From positions 1,051,373 to 1,115,372 of the forward strand of contig NZ_JAHLMU010000001.1 of NCBI RefSeq assembly GCF_018919485.1: a stretch of 64,000 nucleotides of DNA. Reading direction: 5' to 3'. This document shows, piece after piece, positions 48,344 through 56,860 of this stretch. Position 1 is the stretch's first letter, and each line of letters starts with the position of its first letter. The position numbers were made by a program, and so were the translations under genes. Below the pieces are notes generated by a model. The model was not told the DNA's origin, did not search any database, and worked only from the letters and a program-made list of their open reading frames with translations. The stretch comes from Psychrobacter sp. TAE2020 (GTDB taxonomy: Bacteria; Pseudomonadota; Gammaproteobacteria; Pseudomonadales; Moraxellaceae).

Positions 48344-48737
48344 TGGGCTAACAATAGAGGCAGATTATAAATATTTTGCTGACAGTGGAACGTACTCAAA
48401 AGTCATATTCGGCTATCAATTAAACAAATCGATAGCCCGATACTAGTAATTGCTCTCCCGTATTTACTATCCAGTATTTGCTATGTAGACACTTCATACA
48501 GCATCAGTCACGTTTCTGATGGCAATATACAATAAAGTCAGCAGTCGACTTATATAGTCGATATCAAATAAAATAGATACATCACTTTATGACACGAGAC
48601 TGTGAAGAGTTTTTTTGGCTTGCTGTGTCTATACCTATACCTGCGCCTACGCCTACGCCGACAGAGGCTGCAAAAAACTGATCTCAATCTTGCTGTATTG
48701 TTTATACAATGAACTGGTTGTAGCCACTATCTAGTTT
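48344..48737. other. Intergenic region with a Pro/Thr micro-frame and palindrome
   Basis: 394 bp between convergent genes. It contains the palindrome TCGACTTATATAGTCGA (48545-48561) and a hexamer-like tract CCTATACCTGCGCCTACG. A 30-codon frame (48589-48681) reads through the tract as a Pro-Thr repeat but has no Shine-Dalgarno. I do not call it a gene. Confidence 0.4.
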
Positions 48738-49397
48738 CTACTTCCCTGCCAGCATCTTTTGCAACTTTGCTAATACCACACCATACAGCGGTAAAAAGAT
48801 CAACACCCCCATCACCATCTTAAACAGATAGTCCATAGTGCCAATTTCGATCCAATGGGTCGCCATAAAGGCATCTGGGCTTCGATAAAAGGCAATAGCA
48901 AAAAAGCACAGACTATCGATCAAATTACCAATAAACGTTGATACAAGGGGTGCAATCCACCAAGTTTTAAGCTGGCGCAATTTGTTAAAGACTTGGATAT
49001 CTAACAGCTGACCAACCACATAAGCGGCAAAGCTTGCCAAGACAATGCGAAATACAAACAGATTAAAGTCTAATAGCTTCTCGTGGCCGACAAATAGACC
49101 ATTTGCAAAGACTACAGAGAAATAATAGGAGATAACTAGCGCCGGAAGCATGGCAAAAAATATAATCCTTCGAGCTAACTGCTGACCAAATATACGTACG
49201 GTCAGATCAGTAATCAAAAAGATAAACGGAAAGGTAATCGCTCCCCAAGTAGTGATAAAACCAAATAATCCGACAGGTATTTGCACCAGATAATTACTGA
49301 TAGCAATGATAAAGATATGTAGGCCGACTAGCCAGAATAAGGCACGGCTATAGCGTATGGATTGAAGTGGAGTGATAGAAATATTACTGATGCTCAT
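48738..49397 (-). CDS. yhhQ: Queuosine precursor transporter, YhhQ/VUT family
   Basis: A 219-residue membrane protein with about six helices that imports queuosine precursors (preQ0/preQ1). FPFIFLITDLTVRIFG and APLVSTFIGNLIDSLCFFAI are the YhhQ-type conserved stretches. The ATG at 49397 is preceded by AAGGA, and that ribosome site is part of a candidate preQ1-I riboswitch, so translation may be blocked when preQ1 is plentiful. This complements queC at 32.6 kb, which makes the precursor itself. Confidence 0.9.
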   Translation of the reverse strand: MSISNISITPLQSIRYSRALFWLVGLHIFIIAISNYLVQIPVGLFGFITTWGAITFPFIFLITDLTVRIFGQQLARRIIFFAMLPALVISYYFSVVFANGLFVGHEKLLDFNLFVFRIVLASFAAYVVGQLLDIQVFNKLRQLKTWWIAPLVSTFIGNLIDSLCFFAIAFYRSPDAFMATHWIEIGTMDYLFKMVMGVLIFLPLYGVVLAKLQKMLAGK

Positions 49398-49404
49398 CAA
49401 AGAG

Positions 49405-49437
49405 TCCTTTTTTTAGATCAGGGTTGAGGGAACCTGA
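49405..49437 (-). promoter_or_regulatory. Candidate preQ1-I riboswitch of yhhQ
   Basis: Read on the minus strand: P1 UCAGG, loop UUCCCUCAAC, P1' CCUGA, then UCUAAAAAAAGGA. A 5-bp stem ending in GG/CC, a pyrimidine-rich ten-base loop and an A-rich tail that ends in the Shine-Dalgarno match the preQ1-I pattern GGUUC...ACCCU...AAAAAA. The loop's UCC can pair with GGA of the ribosome site to form the pseudoknot. It lies eight bases upstream of yhhQ. The function of the gene makes this much more likely. Confidence 0.65.
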
Positions 49438-50030
49438 GAGCGCATTATTATAAAGCAAAATGGTACTTATGGCTAAAGTGATTCTAGCGCAAAGTTTGAG
49501 CCTCTTCACCTTGCGTAAGCTCTATCCTGCGCAACGCTGTCCTTGTAAACAATACTTTTACTATAGCCTTTACATTTATTGACCGGATTTGCTAACTGGG
49601 GCTCAAAATTTGAGATTTATAGAGCTTAATAATACATATTCACTATAGTTAGCAGGAGTTGATTAAGGTTTGAACCACTCATAATTCAACTACGATACAA
49701 GTGTAATACATACGCACAAAATACGACTTGCTTAGTCTGTAAGCGCTTAGTATAGTAAAACTTAAATATATCTATGGCTTGATTAACTTGGTCAAAGTAG
49801 ATGAACACTATCTAAGCAGCTCTCTATTTACCAGCTATAGTTACTGATATCGCAGCTAATATTATGGTAAGTACTAGTTATGATAAATACTAATATAGCC
49901 AGTAAGTAATATTATGAGTAGTACCACTATAGTAGGTAAGGTGATAAAAGCTGTATTTTGAACTCAGTATTTTTAGTACCAGTATCTCCAACAAAAAATC
50001 AATCCAATCAATAAATCAAAGGACAATTTT
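49438..50030. other. Intergenic region yhhQ / terD2
   Basis: The AT-rich remainder of the divergent gap. It contains the short palindrome CTCAAAATTTGAG (49602-49614). Promoters for both genes must lie here, but none is convincing. Confidence 0.4.
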
Positions 50031-50606
50031 ATGGCTATTAGCTTAACGAAAGGCGGCAACGTAAACTTATCAAAAGAAGCACCAGGCTTAACCAATATTA
50101 CGGTTGGTCTTGGCTGGGATCCACGTGCTACTGACGGTCAAGATTTTGACTTAGACGCTATTGGCTTTTTGGTCAATGAAGGCGGTAAAGTACGTAACGA
50201 TCAAGACTTTATCTTTTTTAATAACTTAAAGTCAGACAATGGCGCTGTAGAACACACTGGCGATAACCGTACTGGCGAAGGTGACGGCGATGATGAAGCT
50301 ATCAAAGTAAACCTAGCTAACATTCCAGCTGATGTCAGCAAAGTAGCGCTTTGTGCCATTATCTATGAAGGCCAAGCTCGTAACCAAAACTTTGGCCAAG
50401 TTGGTGATGCTTATATCCGTGTCGTTAATGACGATGGTCAAACTGAGATCGCCCGCTATGACCTATCAGAAGATGGTAGTACTGAAACGGCGATGATTTT
50501 TGGTGAATTATATCGTCATAACAGTGATTGGAAATTCCGTGCAGTAGGCCAAGGCTTCAGCGGCGGTTTAGGTCCATTAGCTTCATCTTATGGCGTTAAT
50601 GTCTAA
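50031..50606 (+). CDS. terD: TerD family protein (TerD2)
   Basis: 191 residues, the same length as TerD1 and similar throughout: [32 protein letters not shown], the calcium loop [15 protein letters not shown] and [14 protein letters not shown]. The first calcium-binding strand has DLDAIGF instead of DLDASVF. AAAGGACAATTTT precedes the ATG. It heads a co-directional group with an AIM24 protein and TerD3. It probably binds calcium and assembles at the membrane with TerC. Confidence 0.96.
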   Translation: MAISLTKGGNVNLSKEAPGLTNITVGLGWDPRATDGQDFDLDAIGFLVNEGGKVRNDQDFIFFNNLKSDNGAVEHTGDNRTGEGDGDDEAIKVNLANIPADVSKVALCAIIYEGQARNQNFGQVGDAYIRVVNDDGQTEIARYDLSEDGSTETAMIFGELYRHNSDWKFRAVGQGFSGGLGPLASSYGVNV

Positions 50607-50636
50607 CAATAAAAGCTAACTTAGCCAACTTAAAAT

Positions 50637-50677
50637 AAGCCATCAAGTGTGTTTTATTATCACATTTGATGGCTTTA
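50637..50677 (+). terminator. Terminator-like hairpin after terD2
   Basis: AAGCCATCAAGTGTG pairs with CACATTTGATGGCTT, one mismatch; the T-tract after it is short, so termination may be partial and read-through into the AIM24 gene possible. Confidence 0.6.
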
Positions 50678-50803
50678 AAATTAATGGGCTAGTGAAAGTA
50701 TTTTTTTAAACAGCTATACGAAAATAAAAAAACACCGTTAAATTATAGTCATTTAAACCCTAGCAAAGCACTATTAAAACACTGATATAAGGATTTTCAT
50801 CCT

Positions 50804-51556
50804 ATGGCGGCAACATTCAGCTTAATCGGTACGATCGAACCGTTTCTACATTGTAATCTTAAAAAAGGCGATTCGATTTATTGTGAAGCCAATGCAATGG
50901 TGATGATGGAGTCTAACCTTGAGCTTAAAGGTAAGCTGCAAGGCGGCTTAGTGCAGTCACTAATGCGCCGTTTTGCCAATGATGAATCATTGTTTCAGCA
51001 ACAGATTGAAGCAGTCAATGGCGAAGGAGATTGTTTGCTAGCTCCTACTCTAGACGGTGATATGCAAATACTAGATGTCGGCGCTCAGCAGTACACTTTG
51101 AGTGACGGTGCCTTTGTAGCGGCACAAACCGGTGTTGATGTTAAAGCTAAAATTCAACGCAATCTTGGTGGGGCTGTATTCGGGGATACCGGCGGCTTTA
51201 TGGTTATGCAGACTCAAGGTAATGGTCAAGTAGTAGTTTCTGGTTTTGGCTCATTATTTGAGATTGAAGTAACCCCTGGTAAAGATGTCATTATCGATAA
51301 TGGTCATGTGGTCTGCTGGGATTCAAATTTAGAGTATAAGCTCTCCGTCGCTACTAGTAAGAAAAAAGGCTTTATGAGTAATATCATTAACTCAGTTACT
51401 AGCGGTGAAGGTATGGTATTGAATTTTTCAGGTAACGGAAAGGTTGTTATCTGTTCCAGAAATCGTGACAGCTATCAAGGCTGGCTACAGAGTATCCTAG
51501 GCACTAGCTCAGGAGGTCGTGGCGGTAATAGTGGCATGCTAGGTAACCTTTTATAA
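50804..51556 (+). CDS. AIM24 family protein
   Basis: A 250-residue protein of the AIM24/TIGR00266 beta-sandwich family: YCEANAMVMMESNLELKGKL near the start, then EVTPGKDVIIDNGHVVCWD. Bacterial members are frequently found beside TerD genes. The C-terminus is Gly/Ser-rich and ends in SGMLGNLL, resembling the KKGxLGxLF-like segment in the neighbouring TerD3. ATAAGGATTTTC precedes the ATG. It lies between two terD genes and is likely co-expressed with terD3, which begins 99 bp later. The biochemical role is unknown. Confidence 0.88.
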   Translation: MAATFSLIGTIEPFLHCNLKKGDSIYCEANAMVMMESNLELKGKLQGGLVQSLMRRFANDESLFQQQIEAVNGEGDCLLAPTLDGDMQILDVGAQQYTLSDGAFVAAQTGVDVKAKIQRNLGGAVFGDTGGFMVMQTQGNGQVVVSGFGSLFEIEVTPGKDVIIDNGHVVCWDSNLEYKLSVATSKKKGFMSNIINSVTSGEGMVLNFSGNGKVVICSRNRDSYQGWLQSILGTSSGGRGGNSGMLGNLL

Positions 51557-51655
51557 ATGCTGCACTATAAGTTATAAGTTCTATTTTATTAACCGTTTAT
51601 TTTTAATAGCTCGTTTCTAATAATTCATTTTAATGACTAGTATAAGGAATATAAC

Positions 51656-52270
51656 ATGGCAGTCAGTCTACAAAAGGGACAGAAAATATCCTTAAGCAAA
51701 GAAGCCGGCGGTACGCTTACTAAAGTTAAGCTAGGCTTAGGTTGGGATGTTGCGCAATCAGCAGCGCCAGAGAAGAAAGGCGGATTTTTAGGTAAGCTGT
51801 TTGGCGGCGGTAGTAGTGGCGGTGATTCTATCGATTTAGATGCCTCTTGCATTATGTTCGATAGCAATAAACAAGCCGTTGATGCCATTTGGTTTAGCCA
51901 ATTGCAGTCCAAAGATGGCAGTATTCTACATACAGGTGATAACCGTACTGGTGATGGTGATGGCGATGATGAAGTCATCAATGTTGACCTCTCAAAAGTT
52001 CCAGCTAATGTGGTTTCACTAGTATTTACGGTAAACAGCTTTACTGGTCAAACCTTTGAGACCGTAGAAAACGCTTTTTGCCGCATTGTTAATGCGGATA
52101 ATAATAGTGAAGTAGCTCGCTATAACTTATCATCGCAAGGTACTCATACTGCTATGATCATGGCTAAAGTCTATCGTCATAATGATGAGTGGAAAATGCA
52201 CGCTATTGGCGAAACTGCTACTGGTCGTACCTTTCATGACTTGATGCCGGCCATTTCTCCGCACGCTTAG
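51656..52270 (+). CDS. TerD family protein with a Gly/Lys-rich loop insertion (TerD3)
   Basis: A 204-residue TerD domain. SLQKGQKISLSKE, IDLDASCIMF and [15 protein letters not shown] are intact, so calcium binding is likely kept. Between GLGWD and the IDLDAS strand there is an insertion at residues 37-57 containing KKGGFLGKLFGGGSSGG, absent from TerD1 and TerD2 but echoed in the TerA-like protein. AAGGAATATAAC precedes the ATG. A strong terminator follows. It is third in the group terD2-AIM24-terD3. Confidence 0.95.
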   Translation: MAVSLQKGQKISLSKEAGGTLTKVKLGLGWDVAQSAAPEKKGGFLGKLFGGGSSGGDSIDLDASCIMFDSNKQAVDAIWFSQLQSKDGSILHTGDNRTGDGDGDDEVINVDLSKVPANVVSLVFTVNSFTGQTFETVENAFCRIVNADNNSEVARYNLSSQGTHTAMIMAKVYRHNDEWKMHAIGETATGRTFHDLMPAISPHA

Positions 52271-52294
52271 TTAATCACCATAGATCAATAAAAG

Positions 52295-52327
52295 AGCCCA
52301 GCTATTTTAAATAGCTGGGCTTTTTTA
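52295..52327 (+). terminator. Terminator after terD3
   Basis: A 13-bp stem AGCCCAGCTATTT / AAATAGCTGGGCT followed by six T's. Confidence 0.88.
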
Positions 52328-52443
52328 TTGCTCCTTATAACTATCAATTTTTAGCTCTACTACTGCCTACCCTACTTATCAATAAAGCCTTAACTCAAGA
52401 CTTTATTTATCTTTTGATGCTTTATGAATATAACACTAATGAG

Positions 52444-52494
52444 CAACTCGTTGCTTCTGATGTACAACTCGTCGTCTATATGACCATTTCGTAT
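52444..52494 (+). promoter_or_regulatory. Candidate LytTR-type operator, three direct half-sites
   Basis: CAACTCGTTG (52444), CAACTCGTCG (52465) and CATTTCGTAT (52485) are spaced by 21 and 20 bp, the two-turn spacing used by LytTR regulators. The last site ends just before the -35 position of a promoter whose -10 is TATAAT (52520-52525) but which has no -35 consensus, as expected for an activated promoter. Confidence 0.5.
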
Positions 52495-52590
52495 GATTCC
52501 CAACACTGTCAGTACTTTTTATAATACAGTTTTACCTACACAGGACGTATAAGTCATATTCTCTAAAACGGATTATTTGGAGTAAACAAA

Positions 52591-54033
52591 ATGTCAGACC
52601 ATAAAATTGATAGCATTGCTAGCGTTGATAAAAAAGCGGGGCAAAAGAAGAAATTCGAGATGCCGCATATCTATGTCATCTTATTTGTATTCAGTGCCAT
52701 TTCAGCTATTCTTACCCACTTTATACCCTCTGGTCAATACGATCGTATACCTGGACCAGATGGTAGAACAGCCATTGATGCCACCTCATTCCATCTAATA
52801 GAGCAAACCCCAGTCGGCATTGTCGAATTTATTACTGCCATACCTAGGGGTCTTATTGATGCAGGAGAAATTATATTCTTTATATTTATCATTGGCGGCA
52901 TGTTTACAGTGCTCAAAAGAACGGGAATTATCGAAGTTGCTGTTGATAAACTAGCGCGTAAATTTGCCAATAATGGTCTACTACTAATAGCCGTTTTAAC
53001 TACTGTATTTGCTTTTATCGCCACCTTAATAGGGGCAGTAGAATTGTCCTTAGTCTATATCCCAGTCATTATGCCGTTGATTATTGCTTTAGGATACGAC
53101 TCAGTAGTTGCTGCTTCAATTGCCTTATGTGGCACTGCTGCGGGTTTTAGTGCTGGCGTGCTTAATCCAATCAATACTGGGCTGGCACAAAAAATAGCTG
53201 GGATACCAGTATTCTCTGGAATGGGCATGCGTTCAGTAGTTTTACTTCTAGCTATTACTGCTGCGATTTTACTAACGGTTAAGTATGCACGTAAAATTAA
53301 GAAAGATCCGTCAAAAAGTTATGTCTATGAAGAAGATAGTAAAAAAAGAATAGAGTTTAAAGATATTATTGGTGGTACTGCTCTCACTATGACGCTTCGC
53401 CAGAAGCTAGCCGCCTTTACTGTATTTGTTGTCTTTGCAGTATTAGTATATGGCGTGTTGCAGCAAGGCTGGTTTATGATAGAGATGTCTGGACTATTCA
53501 TTATTATGGGCATCGTCGTTGGACTGATTGCTGGTCTAAAGCCGGTTGAAATATGTGATGGATTTAACCAAGGCTTTAAAGATGTGTTGATGGGCGCATT
53601 TATTGCTGGCTTAGCTCGCTCAATCGCAGTGATTTTTGAAGATGGTCATATCATGGATACTATTGCCCATTCCCTAGGAACTTTAGTTGGAGACTTGCCT
53701 GCTGAGTTGTCGGCTGTTGGCATGTATTTTGTACAATCAGCTATCAATTTGATTATCCCCTCTGGTAGTGGCCAAGCCCTTGTTACCATGCCTATCATGG
53801 CACCACTTTCTGATATTATAGGAATAACAAGACAAACTGCAGTTCTAGCTTATCAACTTGGTGACGGTTTTTCGCATATTCTTTACCCTACTAGTGGTTA
53901 TTTTATGGCGGCCCTAGTTATTGCTGGTGTCCCATACCAAAAATGGTTACGCTTTTTCTTACCGATCTTTTCAGTTTGGGCTATGATTGCCATTGGCGCA
54001 CTGATTGTCGCACAACTAATTGGTTGGTCGTAA
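52591..54033 (+). CDS. YfcC family (DcuC superfamily) carrier
   Basis: A 480-residue inner-membrane protein with about twelve helices. ILTHFIPSGQYDR near the start, the GxxNPINTGLAQ segment (AGVLNPINTGLAQKIAGIPV) and SAINLIIPSGSGQALVTMPI are diagnostic of the YfcC/DcuC group of short-chain carboxylate or amino-acid transporters. The substrate is unknown. GGAG lies before the ATG. It is convergent with the LytTR/LytS pair, and the direct repeats ahead of its promoter suggest activation by that system. The base composition is AT-rich. Confidence 0.9.
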   Translation: MSDHKIDSIASVDKKAGQKKKFEMPHIYVILFVFSAISAILTHFIPSGQYDRIPGPDGRTAIDATSFHLIEQTPVGIVEFITAIPRGLIDAGEIIFFIFIIGGMFTVLKRTGIIEVAVDKLARKFANNGLLLIAVLTTVFAFIATLIGAVELSLVYIPVIMPLIIALGYDSVVAASIALCGTAAGFSAGVLNPINTGLAQKIAGIPVFSGMGMRSVVLLLAITAAILLTVKYARKIKKDPSKSYVYEEDSKKRIEFKDIIGGTALTMTLRQKLAAFTVFVVFAVLVYGVLQQGWFMIEMSGLFIIMGIVVGLIAGLKPVEICDGFNQGFKDVLMGAFIAGLARSIAVIFEDGHIMDTIAHSLGTLVGDLPAELSAVGMYFVQSAINLIIPSGSGQALVTMPIMAPLSDIIGITRQTAVLAYQLGDGFSHILYPTSGYFMAALVIAGVPYQKWLRFFLPIFSVWAMIAIGALIVAQLIGWS

Positions 54034-54061
54034 CTAATAATCGAATAACATATTCATAAAC

Positions 54062-54099
54062 AATAAGGGTAGATGTAATAAACATTTACCCTTATTATT
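54062..54099. terminator. Bidirectional terminator between yfcC and the LytTR gene
   Basis: AATAAGGGTAGATGT pairs with ACATTTACCCTTATT (one G-T pair) around AATAA, with A/T flanks on both sides. Confidence 0.75.
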
Positions 54100-54837
54100 T
54101 TATAATCCAAGCACTTGCTTAACTGCTTTAACGTAGGTACGACTGACCGAGATTTTAGCGCCGTTTTTTAGGATAATTAAATAGGTTCGATTAAACCAAG
54201 GCTCTAATGCTGCTATTTGTTTTATATTGACGATATAGCCTCTATGCACTTGAATAAAATCATCACCAAGCTTATCCATCATTTTATAAAGTAAAGTATC
54301 AGTTATATATTTTTTTTCTATAGTTTGAACATAAGCTTGCCGATTTTCTGTTCCTATATATAAGATATCTTTAGTATTGATAACTATAATTCGATCTTCC
54401 TCTTTTATACTAATACTATGTTTCTTGTCTTTACTAACTAAGGGCAAAATCTCAACCTTACTCTCTGTATGAGATGTACTACTCAGCTTCATTAACTTAT
54501 TCACTGCTTTTAGCAGGCGCACTTTATCAATAGGTTTGACTATATAATCTATAGCATCTAATTCAAAAGCGTCCAGCGCATATTCATCATAAGCAGTCAC
54601 GAAAACAATCATAGGTGGCTTTTTCATATTGCGAAATTGTTTGGCAAGTTGAAGACCGTTGCCGTTCTCGAGTTCTATATCCAAAAAAACAGCATCTGGT
54701 TGTTTGTCATTGATATCCCATAAAGCTTGATGCATGTCTTCAGCTTCACCAATAACATTGATCTTACCTGTCTCCTTTAGTAGGTAAATCAATTCTTGTC
54801 TAGCCAGCACTTCATCTTCAATAACATATACATTCAT
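54100..54837 (-). CDS. LytTR-type response regulator
   Basis: A 245-residue regulator: a receiver domain with acidic pocket E7/D8/E9 and phospho-acceptor D53 (DAVFLDIELENG), the K in YIVKPIDKVRLL, and a C-terminal LytTR DNA-binding domain (DFIQVHRGYIVNIKQIAALE). The ATG at 54837 has AAGGAAAC at proper distance; an in-frame GTG lies two codons earlier. It starts 12 bp after the stop of the kinase gene, so it is an operon with it. The target is probably the convergent yfcC gene. Confidence 0.93.
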   Translation of the reverse strand: MNVYVIEDEVLARQELIYLLKETGKINVIGEAEDMHQALWDINDKQPDAVFLDIELENGNGLQLAKQFRNMKKPPMIVFVTAYDEYALDAFELDAIDYIVKPIDKVRLLKAVNKLMKLSSTSHTESKVEILPLVSKDKKHSISIKEEDRIIVINTKDILYIGTENRQAYVQTIEKKYITDTLLYKMMDKLGDDFIQVHRGYIVNIKQIAALEPWFNRTYLIILKNGAKISVSRTYVKAVKQVLGL

Positions 54838-54849
54838 CGACACGTTTCC

Positions 54850-56598
54850 TTAGTGTTCAACTGGCAATATAATTATAACCTTAGTCCCTTTACCCATATC
54901 GCTATTAACTACAAAGCAAGCCTCTTGACTATATAATGCGGTAAGTCGTTCTTTTATGTTAAATAACGCCGTACCACTGCCATCTTTAGATGACTTTACC
55001 ACTCGCTCACCCAAATCTACTATTCGATCCGCTGCCACCCCAACACCATTATCAGCCACTTCAATTGAGATCAAGGTTTCTGATACTCTCTTAATGTCAA
55101 TACTCACTTTACCTTTGGCTTTTGTCTTTTTAAATCCGCCATACTTTATCGCATTCTCTACCAAAGGTTGAATGATAAAAGGTGGAATGCCATAGTCAAT
55201 CAACTCAGGATCTATTGCTATATGCACCTCAAACTTATCTGGGAAACGTGCTTGTTCAATAGCCAAATAGGCTTGTACGTTTTCCATCTCTTTACTGATC
55301 GGTACTAAAAAATCAGCGATACCTGATAAATTGTTGCGCAAATAAATAGATAAGTGCAGTAATAAATCTCGAGCTAGCATAGGATCAATTCTACATAAAG
55401 CGACGATAGTATTAAGGGCATTAAACAAAAAATGCGGTTGTATCTGTGCTTGTAATGCCTCAATTTTTGCGTTTTGTAGTAACAAATTATGACGTTCAAT
55501 CTCACCAAGCTCTAGTTGATTTGAGAACAGCTTACCAAGACCTTCAACCAATTCCTTTTCAACGGAAGTAATATGAGTCGAGCTTGCATAGTAAAAAGTG
55601 ATCGTACCAATGGTTTTATCATGGACATAAAAGGGGACTACTATAGAGGCTCTGCTATTAGATTTTTTAGAAAACAGCCATTTTGCTTTTGGTTCCTTTA
55701 ACACTGATTTGCCGGTTGCTAAAACCTGCTTGCGTAAGACCAAATCTTCTTGTTCATGTCTTTTGTGATTACTCAGTGACCCAGTATAAGCCAGTTCGCG
55801 AATACCTCTAGTAATCGCAACGTGCTCGACTCCCGTTAATTGTTTGATAATCTTAGTGCTTTCTTTAGCTGAGTTTTCATTTAAACCCCCTCGAAATAAG
55901 GAGAAGGTTCGGTCAGCAATAGAAAAGGTTTTAACGGTTTGATTGGCTCTAGTTCTCTCTTCTTCTTGTACGACGTTATAAAAAATCAACGCACAGACCC
56001 ATGTACCAATACTATTAATAATAATAACCGGCGGTCCTGTAAAACTAATTAACTTGAGTCCTGCGGCGTGATCAGTGATTAAAATTGGAATAGCTATAAT
56101 TTGAATAGTTAAGATAACGATGCTGGTAAAAAACATATATTTCGGTCTAATTAAGCTCATACCACGGCGCTTATAGCCAAACCATCCAGCGAGGCCGCCG
56201 CCCAAAATAGATATCCAAAAAATAGCGTCACTGATAAAGCCACCCATTAACCACCGATGGCCGCCGGCAATTATAGATGCGCCTATACCTACTATCGGAC
56301 CACCAAAGAAACCACCAATGATGATACCGATATTACGGGTATCTATTAGCGCATTATTTGATTTGAGAGTAGTGTTCCACAAATTAGATACAACACTTTG
56401 ATTGCCAGGCTCTACCACAAGAGCGGTATAGTTACCGATGACGCCGAACATACCGAATATTATTATTAATACGAATAATCCCCCTATGCCGACTCGCTGG
56501 TAAATCATCTTTCTAAATATAGGCAGTCTAGTAATTAGATAAGCAATAGTAATAATGAGGGTCATTCTTGAGAGCATTTGGAGCAATATTTCCCACAT
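54850..56598 (-). CDS. LytS-type sensor histidine kinase
   Basis: A 582-residue membrane kinase. The N-terminal 5TM-5TMR-LYT sensor occupies about residues 1-210 (WLMGGFISDAIFWISILGGG). A GAF-like domain follows (HVAITRGIRELAYTG ... SIVVPFYVHDKTIGTITFYY), then the His_kinase domain with the phospho-acceptor in LQAQIQPHFLFNALNTIVAL, and an HATPase with N box LVENAIKYG. The same arrangement as BtsS/YpdA, which sense carboxylates such as pyruvate. A repeated small frame begins 40 bp upstream in the opposite direction. Confidence 0.93.
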   Translation of the reverse strand: MWEILLQMLSRMTLIITIAYLITRLPIFRKMIYQRVGIGGLFVLIIIFGMFGVIGNYTALVVEPGNQSVVSNLWNTTLKSNNALIDTRNIGIIIGGFFGGPIVGIGASIIAGGHRWLMGGFISDAIFWISILGGGLAGWFGYKRRGMSLIRPKYMFFTSIVILTIQIIAIPILITDHAAGLKLISFTGPPVIIINSIGTWVCALIFYNVVQEEERTRANQTVKTFSIADRTFSLFRGGLNENSAKESTKIIKQLTGVEHVAITRGIRELAYTGSLSNHKRHEQEDLVLRKQVLATGKSVLKEPKAKWLFSKKSNSRASIVVPFYVHDKTIGTITFYYASSTHITSVEKELVEGLGKLFSNQLELGEIERHNLLLQNAKIEALQAQIQPHFLFNALNTIVALCRIDPMLARDLLLHLSIYLRNNLSGIADFLVPISKEMENVQAYLAIEQARFPDKFEVHIAIDPELIDYGIPPFIIQPLVENAIKYGGFKKTKAKGKVSIDIKRVSETLISIEVADNGVGVAADRIVDLGERVVKSSKDGSGTALFNIKERLTALYSQEACFVVNSDMGKGTKVIIILPVEH

Positions 56599-56638
56599 CG
56601 AAATATCTCATTTTTATAGTGGCTATAGGAGGTGCTGC

Positions 56639-56764
56639 ATGCCTAAAAGGTGTTTAGAACATAGCAGGTGTTTAAAGTATCTAAGTTTTTTAGAGCATAT
56701 AAGCTGCTTAGAACATGACAATTTTTTGAAGCATAAGCGTTGTTTAAGGCAAATAAAGGCTTGA
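56639..56764 (+). CDS. Candidate 41-residue hexapeptide-repeat small protein
   Basis: A small frame with AGGAGGT (56627-56633) five bases before its ATG. After MPKR come six exact-length hexapeptide repeats, each [C/F]-L-[E/K/R]-[H/Y/Q]-x-[R/S/N/K]; the six leucines are invariant, and Cys at 5, 11, 23 and 35 alternate with Phe at 17 and 29. The last two residues before the stop are K40 and A41. There is no signal peptide. The frame is divergent from lytS, 40 bp from its start. The minus strand is also open here, so the repeat could instead act as DNA or RNA. I do not recognise a family. Whether it is translated is unproven. Confidence 0.5.
   Translation: MPKRCLEHSRCLKYLSFLEHISCLEHDNFLKHKRCLRQIKA
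56651..56758. repeat. 18-bp tandem repeat, six degenerate copies
   Basis: Six consecutive 18-bp units, consensus TGTTTAGAACATANNARN, without any length change. It lies inside the small frame above and upstream of lytS. Confidence 0.8.
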
Positions 56765-56860
56765 AAATATATAGGCGGTTTAACAAGTACTGACCACCCT
56801 AGCAACGACTGCCAAAATCGTCACTAGAGTGTAATTGACCTATTATTAGTGTTAAAAACC

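Larger units (their letters stand above)
52271..52590. other. Intergenic region terD3-yfcC with LytTR-like sites
   Basis: 320 bp with the terminator of terD3, then three direct half-sites (52444-52494) and a -10 at 52520. No reading frame seen. Confidence 0.5.

Noticed and set aside
56651..56758. CRISPR-like array
   Set aside because: The 18-bp units are contiguous and without spacers, and no cas gene is near.
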